A stretch of 44,288 nucleotides of DNA from CAWBCR01 sp963787375 (lineage in GTDB: Bacteria > Chloroflexota > Anaerolineae > Aggregatilineales > UBA3940), in NCBI GenBank assembly GCA_963787375.1, contig CAWBCR010000030.1, positions 1 through 44,288 on the forward strand. Direction: 5' to 3'. Position numbers and translations under genes: made by a program. Below are positions 32,535 through 39,310 of this stretch, one piece after another (the first letter of the stretch is position 1; every line of letters starts with the position of its first letter). Below the pieces are notes generated by a model. That model ran no database searches and was not told the origin of the DNA. It saw only the letters and a list, made by a program, of their open reading frames with translations.

Positions 32535-33968
32535 CTACATCCCGAACAGCTTCATGAACACCGACCCGGCCAGCGCCGGGGTCGGCAGCGCAAACCACAC
32601 CCAGCCCAGCGTCACGAAATGGAAGGTCAGCAGAACAGCCCCCACATCGTAGGCGTGTTTGAGCGCTGGGCGCTCCTCCAGCCGACGCAGGCGGGCGCGC
32701 ATGGCGTTCGCCCAGCGGTTATGTACGAACAGCCCTATGCCGTGCCACGCGCCCCATGTGACGAAGCTCCACGCCACGCCATGCCACAATCCGATCAGCA
32801 GCATGGTGGTGATCTGCCCGAAGGCAATGATCAGCTCGACCGGAATCTGGCGCGGATTGGAGCGCAGCTTGCGCGTGATCGGGTTGAAGTAGTAGGCGCG
32901 GAACCACATCGCCAGCGTGATGTGCCAGCTATTCCAGAAGGTGGTCAGGTTGGACTTGAGATAGGGGCTGTCGAAGTTCTCCGGCAGGCGGATGCCCATC
33001 AATCGGCCCATGCCGATGGCGATGTCGGTGTAGCCGGAGAAGTCGAAGAACAGGCGGAAAGCGTAGGCGTACAATAGCAGCCACGTCCAGCCAGCCTGAT
33101 GCACCTGCGCAGCGTTCTGGCTGTTGAGCGCGATCAGCGCCAGCGAGTTGGCCAGCACGAACTTCTTGAACAGCCCCAGCACGATGCGCTGCCCACCGGC
33201 CAGCACGTCAGCCGCCCCCAATCTGAACGTGGAGCGGGAGTCCTTGACGAAACGCTCGACGCGGTCGATAGGCCCGGAGACCAGTGCCGGGAAGAAGATG
33301 ACGTACACTACGAACTCGCGCAAGCCCAGCACCGGAAGGCGCTTGTTGAGCCAGTCGAGCAGGACGTGCAGCAGACGGAACGCCACGTAGGAGAAACCCA
33401 GCCAGCGCAGGTCAAGCGCCGACGCCTGGTCGACGGCCTGCTGGCTCAGTCCCCGCAGCAGTGCGCTTGCGGCCAGCCCGGCAGGCTCAAACTTGAGCAC
33501 CAGCAGCAGTCCGACCAGAAGCAGCGCGAGCCCTAGTACCCACCCGCGCCGTGCCGCACCAAAGCGCCAAACGAGCGCCGCCACGCCGGCAGCCAGCACG
33601 ACACCCAAAGCAACCACTACAAACTGTGGTGGCGGTGTGGGGGTCAGACAGCACACCTGAGGCGGCAGGTAGCGAATCAGGCCGATCAGCGCCACCAACC
33701 CGGCCACCACACCGCCAGTGATCAGCATCTCGCGCCGATCTGATTGCAGGGTGTCCTGCGGGCGGCTTACCGCCCAGATCAGCACGGTGAGCAGCAGCGT
33801 TCCAACCGACAGCCAGAACGACAGATGGCGGATCGGCGTGACCGATTGCAGCCAGAACACGGCCACCACGCTGGCAGCCAGCATCAGCCAGCTGCGCCAC
33901 GTTTCGGAGCCAATCAGCCCGATGATCAGCGCAATGGCGATCAGAATCAGGATGTCGAGGAGCGTCAC
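32535..33968 (-). CDS. MBOAT-family O-acyltransferase (DltB/AlgI-like)
   Basis: A 477-residue polytopic membrane protein, about 11-13 helices. The MBOAT core is clear: RLFFDFSGYTDIAIGMGRLMGI, then NFDSPYLKSNLTTFWNSWHITL with the conserved Trp-His, and LLIGLWHGVAWSF with the catalytic histidine. Such proteins move acyl groups from a cytoplasmic carrier or thioester to an acceptor outside. The GTG start lies four bases after the stop of the 38-aa DltX-like peptide, so they are translated as a unit. The N-terminal 190 residues are longer than in DltB. Confidence 0.95.
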   Translation of the reverse strand: MTLLDILILIAIALIIGLIGSETWRSWLMLAASVVAVFWLQSVTPIRHLSFWLSVGTLLLTVLIWAVSRPQDTLQSDRREMLITGGVVAGLVALIGLIRYLPPQVCCLTPTPPPQFVVVALGVVLAAGVAALVWRFGAARRGWVLGLALLLVGLLLVLKFEPAGLAASALLRGLSQQAVDQASALDLRWLGFSYVAFRLLHVLLDWLNKRLPVLGLREFVVYVIFFPALVSGPIDRVERFVKDSRSTFRLGAADVLAGGQRIVLGLFKKFVLANSLALIALNSQNAAQVHQAGWTWLLLYAYAFRLFFDFSGYTDIAIGMGRLMGIRLPENFDSPYLKSNLTTFWNSWHITLAMWFRAYYFNPITRKLRSNPRQIPVELIIAFGQITTMLLIGLWHGVAWSFVTWGAWHGIGLFVHNRWANAMRARLRRLEERPALKHAYDVGAVLLTFHFVTLGWVWFALPTPALAGSVFMKLFGM

Positions 33969-33972
33969 GGGG

Positions 33973-34089
33973 CTAGAATCCCTGGTAGATCCACTGCGGA
34001 GACGCGGAAGCGGTCATCACGACGACCGCGATCACGATCAGGCACAGCAGAAGGGCATACAGGTTTTCCCGCGTTAGGAGCTGCTTCAC
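33973..34089 (-). CDS. DltX-like membrane micropeptide (38 aa)
   Basis: Begins at GTG 34089, 13 bases after the stop of the lipoprotein gene and four bases before the MBOAT gene. It reads KQLLTRENLYALLLC, then a valine/isoleucine-rich helix to about residue 25, and ends SASPQWIYQGF. DltX proteins of D-alanylation operons are likewise about 50 residues, with one helix and a conserved C-terminal aromatic motif containing a tyrosine (F-x-Y-x-x-F type). That tyrosine has been implicated in passing the acyl group from DltB to DltD. The W-I-Y-x-x-F ending, the size and the position next to MBOAT all agree. There is no clear ribosome binding site; translational coupling is likely. Confidence 0.8.
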   Translation of the reverse strand: MKQLLTRENLYALLLCLIVIAVVVMTASASPQWIYQGF

Positions 34090-34102
34090 AGGGGGGCGTC
34101 CG

Positions 34103-34495
34103 CTATTGCTGGTAACCGCACATCAGCCAATCGCCGCCCTGCTGGACGACCCGGTACGTGCGGCGGCTGAGGTCCAGCGAACGGTCCTCGCCATTGTAGC
34201 TCAGGACCATGCTGCCGGTGCAGGTAACGAGGGTCGCATCACCGTCGGTGCCGCTCTCAGAGCACGACACACCGTCGAGTCGTGGCGTCACAGCTTCCAG
34301 CGAGTCGACCTCCACCTGTGCGTCCGATTCCCAGTCTGCGCACGACAACGCCGACACACGGCTGGAGTCCTTGGCGACCAGCGCATCCAGATAGCCCCGC
34401 ACGGCCTGAACCGCGCCGCTCTGGCTGCTTCCGCAAGCCGCAAGACCCAGCGAGACCAGCGCCACAACAACCAGCACAACAGTCACTCGACGCAT
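34103..34495 (-). CDS. Small lipoprotein, NTF2/SnoaL-like
   Basis: A 130-residue lipoprotein with signal ending LGLAAC. The mature part starts AVQAVRGYLDALVAKDSSRVSALSC and ends in strands around VVQQGGDWLMCGYQQ, a pattern seen in NTF2-like (DUF4878/SnoaL-type) lipoproteins. Four cysteines in the mature domain may form disulfides. ATG at 34495 follows AGGCAGGG. It is the first gene of the acylation operon; whether it takes part is unknown. Confidence 0.8.
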   Translation of the reverse strand: MRRVTVVLVVVALVSLGLAACGSSQSGAVQAVRGYLDALVAKDSSRVSALSCADWESDAQVEVDSLEAVTPRLDGVSCSESGTDGDATLVTCTGSMVLSYNGEDRSLDLSRRTYRVVQQGGDWLMCGYQQ

Positions 34496-34532
34496 GCAAC
34501 CCTGCCTGATAGCGGTGGCCCACAAACGATTG

Positions 34533-34541
34533 TGGTACACT
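34533..34541 (+). promoter_or_regulatory. Possible extended -10 of the LysM-SH3b-SGNH gene
   Basis: TGG precedes TACACT (34536-34541) about 90 bases before the start. No -35 box is clear. It would face away from the minus-strand promoter at 34567-34595. Confidence 0.3.
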
Positions 34542-34566
34542 CTGCAACCGTGGATAAGACACGGGA

Positions 34567-34595
34567 TTTATATACCAGCAGCTTCGATTGCGCAA
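34567..34595 (-). promoter_or_regulatory. Promoter of the acylation operon
   Basis: On the minus strand TTGCGC (34595-34590) and TATAAA (34572-34567) are 17 bp apart. The first gene starts about 70 bases downstream. The site lies in the 135-bp region shared with the divergent SGNH lipoprotein gene, so the two may be co-regulated. Confidence 0.65.
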
Positions 34596-34630
34596 AAAGG
34601 CGGAGGCGTTGTATTGGTGGTGAGCGTATC

Positions 34631-36199
34631 GTGAGAATCAGCCGTACTAGTTTGGATCTTGCCGTACTGGCGCTCATCGTGACCGGCTGCACGATGGCAG
34701 GCGCGACCCCGCAGCAGTCGATCACTCTGACGGCACCGGCTGCCATTATCGCCGATCCGACCGCCGAGATCGCCACGCCAACGGCCACGCCTCCCCCTAC
34801 CCCGACGCCTGCGCCGACACTGGAGGAGACGCCGGGTCGCACCCTGGTCGACGGGTACTATGTCGTTCAACCAGGCGACACGCTGCTGGCAATCGCCTAC
34901 GACTTCAGCGTCACCATCGACGCGCTGATCGTGGCAAACCCCGGTCTCGACCCTGACCTGATCCTGCCTGATCAGGAGATCGTAATCCCCCTTGTTGCTA
35001 CAAATGTGCCGCAGTCCACGCCGACGGTCGTGAGCGGTCAGGTCAGTACAGATGTGCCACAGACTGCGCCGACGGAGATAGGCGGACAGGTCAGCATAGA
35101 TGTGCCACAAACCGCGCCGACGGTTGTGAGCGGTCAGGTCAGCACCGACGGCTCGCGGCTGCGCGTGCGGGAGGGCCCCAGCACCAACTTTGGCACGGTT
35201 GCGACTCTGGAAGATGGCACTCCGCTGACCGTCATCGGGCGCACGGATGATTTCTACTGGGTGCAGGTGGTAGTGACCGGCGAAGCGGGTATTCAAGGCT
35301 GGGTGATGCGCCAGTGGGTAATGTCAAGACCTCTGGATGGCGTCCCCATGACTTATGACACCGCCACTCACCTGTCGACGACAGTTCAGCCGCAGGGCAC
35401 AGCCCAACCCGGCCTGCCGCAGGCTGTTACATACCCGTACATCTCGAACATCACCGCGACGGCTCACGCGATCTTCGTCCGCGGTCAGCAACTCGGCAAC
35501 CGTGCCGACGTGTTCTCGAAGGTAGGCGACAGTATTACCGATAACGATGCCTTCCTGACGCCGATTGGGCTTGGCAACTACAACCTGCGCGACTTCACGT
35601 TCCTCAAGCCGGTGATCGAGTATTTCTCCCAGGAACCCGCCCGCGACGCCAACTCGTTCGCCAACACCTCGCTGGCGGCAAAGGGTGGCTGGTCGGCGTG
35701 GCAGGTCGTCACGCCCAGATACGCCAACAGCGACCTGTGCCTGGATGGCGAGATACCACTGGTGTGCGAATACCGGATCGTCAGGCCGTCGGTGGCGCTG
35801 ATCATGCTGGGCACCAATGACGTACAGACGACGCCTACCGGCCAGTATGAAAGCTGGATGCGCCAGATCATCCAGACTTCGTTCGACATGGGCGTGATCC
35901 CGGTGCTCAGCACGATCCCGGAGTTCAATTATGCGCCGGCAAAGGGCACGGTCGATGGCCGTGTGGCAGAGCTTAACGGCGTGATTGTCAGACTGGCGCA
36001 CGAGTACGATATCCCGTTGTGGGATTATCACGCGGCGCTGGACGGCCTGCCCAACGACGGCCTGAGCGACGATGGCGTGCACCCTGGATGGGCCGCCCCG
36101 GCGGACTTCAAGCCGTACTTCCTCCAGTTCGGGATGACGGTCCGCAACCTGACCGCGCTTGAGGCACTTGACGCGGTATGGCGCACGGCGATGCACTGA
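34631..36199 (+). CDS. Lipoprotein with LysM, SH3b and intact SGNH hydrolase domain
   Basis: A 522-residue lipoprotein (GTG start; signal ending ALIVTGC). In order: a Thr/Pro linker, a LysM domain (YYVVQPGDTLLAIAYDFSV, about 77-120), and three 16-residue repeats of the form VPQTAPTVVSGQVSTD. An SH3b domain follows (SRLRVREGPSTNFGTVATL...GWVMRQWV, about 173-230), then an SGNH hydrolase domain to the end. Catalytic blocks are intact: GDSIT, LGTNDVQ, and the Asp/His in DDGVHPG. Wall-binding modules plus an esterase/acyltransferase fold suggest it works on a cell-surface glycan. It is divergent from the MBOAT operon and is the paralogue of the lipoprotein at 30403. The frame is open upstream to 34106, but antisense to the other operon. 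Confidence 0.9.
   Translation: MRISRTSLDLAVLALIVTGCTMAGATPQQSITLTAPAAIIADPTAEIATPTATPPPTPTPAPTLEETPGRTLVDGYYVVQPGDTLLAIAYDFSVTIDALIVANPGLDPDLILPDQEIVIPLVATNVPQSTPTVVSGQVSTDVPQTAPTEIGGQVSIDVPQTAPTVVSGQVSTDGSRLRVREGPSTNFGTVATLEDGTPLTVIGRTDDFYWVQVVVTGEAGIQGWVMRQWVMSRPLDGVPMTYDTATHLSTTVQPQGTAQPGLPQAVTYPYISNITATAHAIFVRGQQLGNRADVFSKVGDSITDNDAFLTPIGLGNYNLRDFTFLKPVIEYFSQEPARDANSFANTSLAAKGGWSAWQVVTPRYANSDLCLDGEIPLVCEYRIVRPSVALIMLGTNDVQTTPTGQYESWMRQIIQTSFDMGVIPVLSTIPEFNYAPAKGTVDGRVAELNGVIVRLAHEYDIPLWDYHAALDGLPNDGLSDDGVHPGWAAPADFKPYFLQFGMTVRNLTALEALDAVWRTAMH
35006..35149 (+). repeat. Three tandem 48-bp repeats in the linker of the SGNH lipoprotein
   Basis: Three units of 16 codons: VPQSTPTVVSGQVSTD, VPQTAPTEIGGQVSID, VPQTAPTVVSGQVSTD. 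The first and third are closest. They lie between the LysM and SH3b domains as a spacer. Confidence 0.9.
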
Positions 36200-36221
36200 T
36201 CTTTTCACGCTATGTGGCGTG

Positions 36222-36230
36222 TGATATAAT
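36222..36230 (+). promoter_or_regulatory. Extended -10 promoter of the 36274-37332 operon
   Basis: TGA directly before a perfect TATAAT (36225-36230). The micro-ORF starts 43 bases downstream. Confidence 0.65.
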
Positions 36231-36273
36231 GGGAATTGGGGATATGCCAGCGCTGTCCACGCTTGGAGAAGAC

Positions 36274-36345
36274 ATGGCTTCGACAGCTCTGACCCTTTCG
36301 CAACTGGCTGCCAACCTGAACGCAATAGAGAAGGCGTTGTTATGA
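36274..36345 (+). CDS. Micro-ORF (23 aa) overlapping the next gene
   Basis: ATG at 36274 follows GGAGAAG and encodes MASTALTLSQLAANLNAIEK followed by ALL and a stop. The stop TGA overlaps the ATG of the next gene as ATGA. The peptide could form an amphipathic helix. The good binding site and exact overlap suggest translational coupling; whether the peptide itself has a role is unknown. Confidence 0.5.
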   Translation: MASTALTLSQLAANLNAIEKALL

Positions 36346-36974
36346 GCAGTACGTCCGCGCCCAACGCACAAGACGAGGACTCCCGCGATTTCCAGAATGT
36401 GATGATCGGGATCATCATCGGGATCGTCGTTCTGACCGTCGGGCTGGTGGTTATCGCCATTGTGTTGGCGGCCAACGCTGGTTCGGCAGCACCAGCGGTG
36501 GTGGTGATCCGCGACGTGATGATCATCGTGCTGGCGCTGGAAATGGTCGTCATCGGGGCGGCGATCACGGTCTTTCTGATCCAGGTGGCACGCTTTGTGA
36601 ACCTCCTCAACAACGAGGTTCAGCCGCTGATCACGTCCACCTCCGACACGATCAACACGGTGCGCGGGACGGCGGCCTTCCTCAGCAAGAACCTCGCCGA
36701 GCCTATCATCGCGGCGAACAGCACGCTGCGCGGCATCGGCAAGGTGCTGAAGGATGTCGACGCGATTCGCACGGCAGCCGGCGTCGCCGCCGCGGCGGCC
36801 TCAGCAGCAGCCGCGACAGGGACGCGGGCGACTCCCGGCGAGCCACCGGCTCCCGAGTCAGACACCGGCACGGCTGACGCGCCAAAGGTGCCATCGCGAA
36901 GCAAGAAGAAGGCCCCTAAGAAGGGCACCACGCAAGGAAACGAACCCATCACTGAAAAGAAAGAGGGAGATTGA
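36342..36974 (+). CDS. Membrane protein with Ala/Lys-rich tail
   Basis: A 210-residue protein. Two hydrophobic segments span about residues 20-44 and 55-83. A helical region follows (VARFVNLLNNEVQPLITSTSDTINTVRGTAAFLSKN), resembling DUF948-like proteins. Then comes an Ala-rich stretch and a Lys-rich tail (SRSKKKAPKKGTT). It starts within the ATGA overlap with the micro-ORF and precedes a YtxH-like gene by four bases, a common pairing. Function unknown. Confidence 0.75.
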   Translation: MSSTSAPNAQDEDSRDFQNVMIGIIIGIVVLTVGLVVIAIVLAANAGSAAPAVVVIRDVMIIVLALEMVVIGAAITVFLIQVARFVNLLNNEVQPLITSTSDTINTVRGTAAFLSKNLAEPIIAANSTLRGIGKVLKDVDAIRTAAGVAAAAASAAAATGTRATPGEPPAPESDTGTADAPKVPSRSKKKAPKKGTTQGNEPITEKKEGD

Positions 36975-36978
36975 TACT

Positions 36979-37332
36979 ATGGCAGACAATGGCAGCGATT
37001 TCGGCGCATTTCTGACTGGCTTCATCATCGGCGGCCTGGTGGGCGCGGCAAGCGCGCTTCTGATGGCCCCGCAGTCTGGTGAGGCAACCCGCGAGCAGAT
37101 CGTTCAGCGCGGCGTCGAGCTGCGTGACCGCAGCGACGACGAAATCCGCCGCCTGCGTAAGCAGGCCGACGAGACACTCGCAGACGTCCGCGCGCAGGCT
37201 GAGGAAATCCAGAAAAAGGCTCTGGAGCAGGTTGAGGAAGCACGCACGCGTCTGGGCGGCGCGCTCGACGAGGGCAAGGAAGCCGCAAAGCGTGTGCGCA
37301 AGGAACTGGGCGGCGACGAGGGCAAGTCGTAG
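36979..37332 (+). CDS. YtxH-domain protein
   Basis: A 117-residue protein. The N-terminal membrane segment FGAFLTGFIIGGLVGAASALLMAPQSGEATRE is the YtxH signature (glycine-rich helix ending APxSGxxTR). A long charged coiled coil fills the rest. The ATG at 36979 follows GAGGGAGA; the frame is open upstream, but overlaps the preceding gene. YtxH-like proteins are linked to envelope stress in Firmicutes. A terminator follows. Confidence 0.85.
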   Translation: MADNGSDFGAFLTGFIIGGLVGAASALLMAPQSGEATREQIVQRGVELRDRSDDEIRRLRKQADETLADVRAQAEEIQKKALEQVEEARTRLGGALDEGKEAAKRVRKELGGDEGKS

Positions 37333-37360
37333 GCACCGACGCTATTTCGCAATACAGCAG

Positions 37361-37390
37361 ACAAAAACGGGACCGCAATGGTCCCGTTCT
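37361..37390. terminator. Bidirectional intrinsic terminator
   Basis: AACGGGACC (37366-37374) pairs with GGTCCCGTT (37380-37388) around a 5-base loop. Five A residues (37363-37367) on the left side give a T run for the minus strand, and TTCTTG on the right serves the plus strand. It serves the YtxH-like gene and the convergent nnr gene. Confidence 0.8.
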
Positions 37391-37411
37391 TGATTAGCGG
37401 CGGCGCAAGTG

Positions 37412-39118
37412 CTAAAGGCCGGTTGTGGCCTCAAACGCTTCCGCCAGCGCGTCCAGCACATCGCCGGCCATCACGCTGCGCGACGACATCTGCCCGCTTG
37501 CGATCTGCCCGGCCAGCCCATGTACGTACGCCCCCGCTACTGCCGCATCAAACGGAGCAAGCCCCTGCGCCAGCAGCCCGGTGATGCACCCCGATAGCAC
37601 GTCGCCCGTGCCAGCTGTGGCCAGTGCATCCGTCGCGAAGGGCATCGTCACGATGTGGCCATCCGGCCCGGCGATGACTGTAAACGCCCCTTTCAATACG
37701 ACGACGCAGTTCCACTTCTGCGCCCTGCTGCGGGCCACATTCCATCGGTCCGACTGAACGGCGTCCATCTCCATATCGCACAGCCGCGCCATCTCACCGG
37801 GATGTGGAGTTAGGATGCTGCCAGCCGGCAGAAGCTTCCACCACCCATCCATATGCGACAGCAGATTTAACCCGTCCGCATCGACGACGAGCGGACCGGT
37901 CAGCCCATTCGACTCGCCTGCTACTTCGGGCTGCTCACGACTGTGCACGCCAAATCCAATCGAGCCCTTCTTGGCTTGCTGGTCCCCTTGAAAAAGGCCG
38001 CGCATGAACTCGGCGGTCGCCTCCTCGCGGCCCAACCCGGGGCCCAGCAGCATGGCATCGACCTCGCCAGCCTCTTCGTGGAACACTTCCAGCGCCGCAC
38101 TGCTGATCACGCCCATGTCGTGCGGCAGCAGCAGCCAGATGGTCTCACGCAGTTGCGAGGCCAGTATCGGGTAAATAGCCTGCGGTACAGCCAGCGTCAC
38201 CAGCCCGGCGCCCGCTCGGTAGGCAGCCTGCGCCGAGAGCGCCGCCGCGCCGGTATAGTTGACCGAACCGGCCACGACCATCACGTGGCCGAAGGTTCCT
38301 TTGTGCGAGTTACGCGGGCGAGCAGGCAGCAGCCCCACCACGCCGGCCCCGTCTGCCAATTCGACGTCGACTGCGGCCAGTTCCGTAAGCTTGGCAGGCG
38401 TACCGATCCCGGCGACGAACAGCGCGCCGACAGCTTCCGCACCGGGGAAGATAAACTGGCCAAACTTCGCCGCCGCAAACGTTACGGTAATGTCGGCCTG
38501 GATGGCGAGCGGATCGAGCGCGCCGGTGTCGCAGTCGAGCCCCGACGGGCAGTCTACGGCCACGACCGCCGCTCTGCGGCCTTCGGGGGCAGCCGGATTC
38601 GACGGGCAGGTCAGACCCGCACCATCAGCGTCCAGGCCGTAGGGCAGGTGTACCAGCGCCGAAGAAGCCTGCTTGAGCAGCTTCTGCATATCACCCTCGA
38701 TGGGCAGGCGCGCACCGGTGCCTAGCAGCGCATCAACCACGACATCAGCAGTGCTGACGAGATTGTTGAGCGCCCGCCAGCGCTGATCGTCTTCCGCCAC
38801 GGCAATGAAGACACCGGCATCGCGCGCGGTAGCGAACACCTCGTCACTGTCGTCGCGCGCCTTGAGCAGGTAGCAGCCGACTTCTGCGTCCGTTTCTTCC
38901 TTCAGGATGCGGGCGGCCACCAGCCCATCGCCGCCGTTGTTGCCAGGCCCCACCAGCACAGCGACACGGTTGTCCTGCGCATCATCGTCCAGCAGTTCTT
39001 TGACGACATCGGCCACTGCACGCCCGGCGTGCTGCATCATTTGCGCGTAGCTGACACCGGCAGCATCGGTCGCCTTCTCGATGCTGCGCATCTGTTCAAC
39101 CGTAACCACTTTGATCAT
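37412..39118 (-). CDS. nnr: Bifunctional NAD(P)H-hydrate repair enzyme (epimerase + dehydratase)
   Basis: A 568-residue two-domain protein. The N-terminal epimerase (YjeF_N) has VGPGNNGGDGLVAARIL, DALLGTGARLP and AVDCPSGLDCDTG. The C-terminal ADP/ATP-dependent dehydratase (carbohydrate-kinase fold) has HKGTFGHVMVVAGS, ILTPHPGEMARL, VVLKGAFTVIAGPDG, and DALATAGTGDVLSG. It converts damaged R- and S-NAD(P)HX back to NAD(P)H. I chose the ATG at 39118 because AGGAG ends six bases before it; ATG 39124 is directly at the binding site. It is divergent from the amidohydrolase-like gene. Confidence 0.95.
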   Translation of the reverse strand: MIKVVTVEQMRSIEKATDAAGVSYAQMMQHAGRAVADVVKELLDDDAQDNRVAVLVGPGNNGGDGLVAARILKEETDAEVGCYLLKARDDSDEVFATARDAGVFIAVAEDDQRWRALNNLVSTADVVVDALLGTGARLPIEGDMQKLLKQASSALVHLPYGLDADGAGLTCPSNPAAPEGRRAAVVAVDCPSGLDCDTGALDPLAIQADITVTFAAAKFGQFIFPGAEAVGALFVAGIGTPAKLTELAAVDVELADGAGVVGLLPARPRNSHKGTFGHVMVVAGSVNYTGAAALSAQAAYRAGAGLVTLAVPQAIYPILASQLRETIWLLLPHDMGVISSAALEVFHEEAGEVDAMLLGPGLGREEATAEFMRGLFQGDQQAKKGSIGFGVHSREQPEVAGESNGLTGPLVVDADGLNLLSHMDGWWKLLPAGSILTPHPGEMARLCDMEMDAVQSDRWNVARSRAQKWNCVVVLKGAFTVIAGPDGHIVTMPFATDALATAGTGDVLSGCITGLLAQGLAPFDAAVAGAYVHGLAGQIASGQMSSRSVMAGDVLDALAEAFEATTGL

Positions 39119-39298
39119 TCGCATCTCCTGAATGTGCGTGTAGCCAGAGGAGCGTCTTAGACAACCTGTGCTGTACCCAGTTGGCCGTAAGACGATTTGT
39201 GCAAGTATTGGCATTGTGACTATACAAATGGCGCGGGCCTTTGTCAAAGCAGGGGCGCGCAGCGCACTTCATGGGTCGCAGCAGCAGGGCCGCGCCTG

Positions 39299-39304
39299 TA
39301 TAAT
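39299..39304 (+). promoter_or_regulatory. -10 box of an apparently leaderless gene
   Basis: A perfect TATAAT ends six bases before the ATG of the next gene, so the expected transcription start coincides with the start codon. No ribosome binding site can fit. Confidence 0.6.
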
Positions 39305-39310
39305 CGCAGC

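Noticed and set aside
35324..36613. 429-codon minus-strand frame
   Set aside because: Crosses two plus-strand genes and their intergenic region; no recognisable protein.
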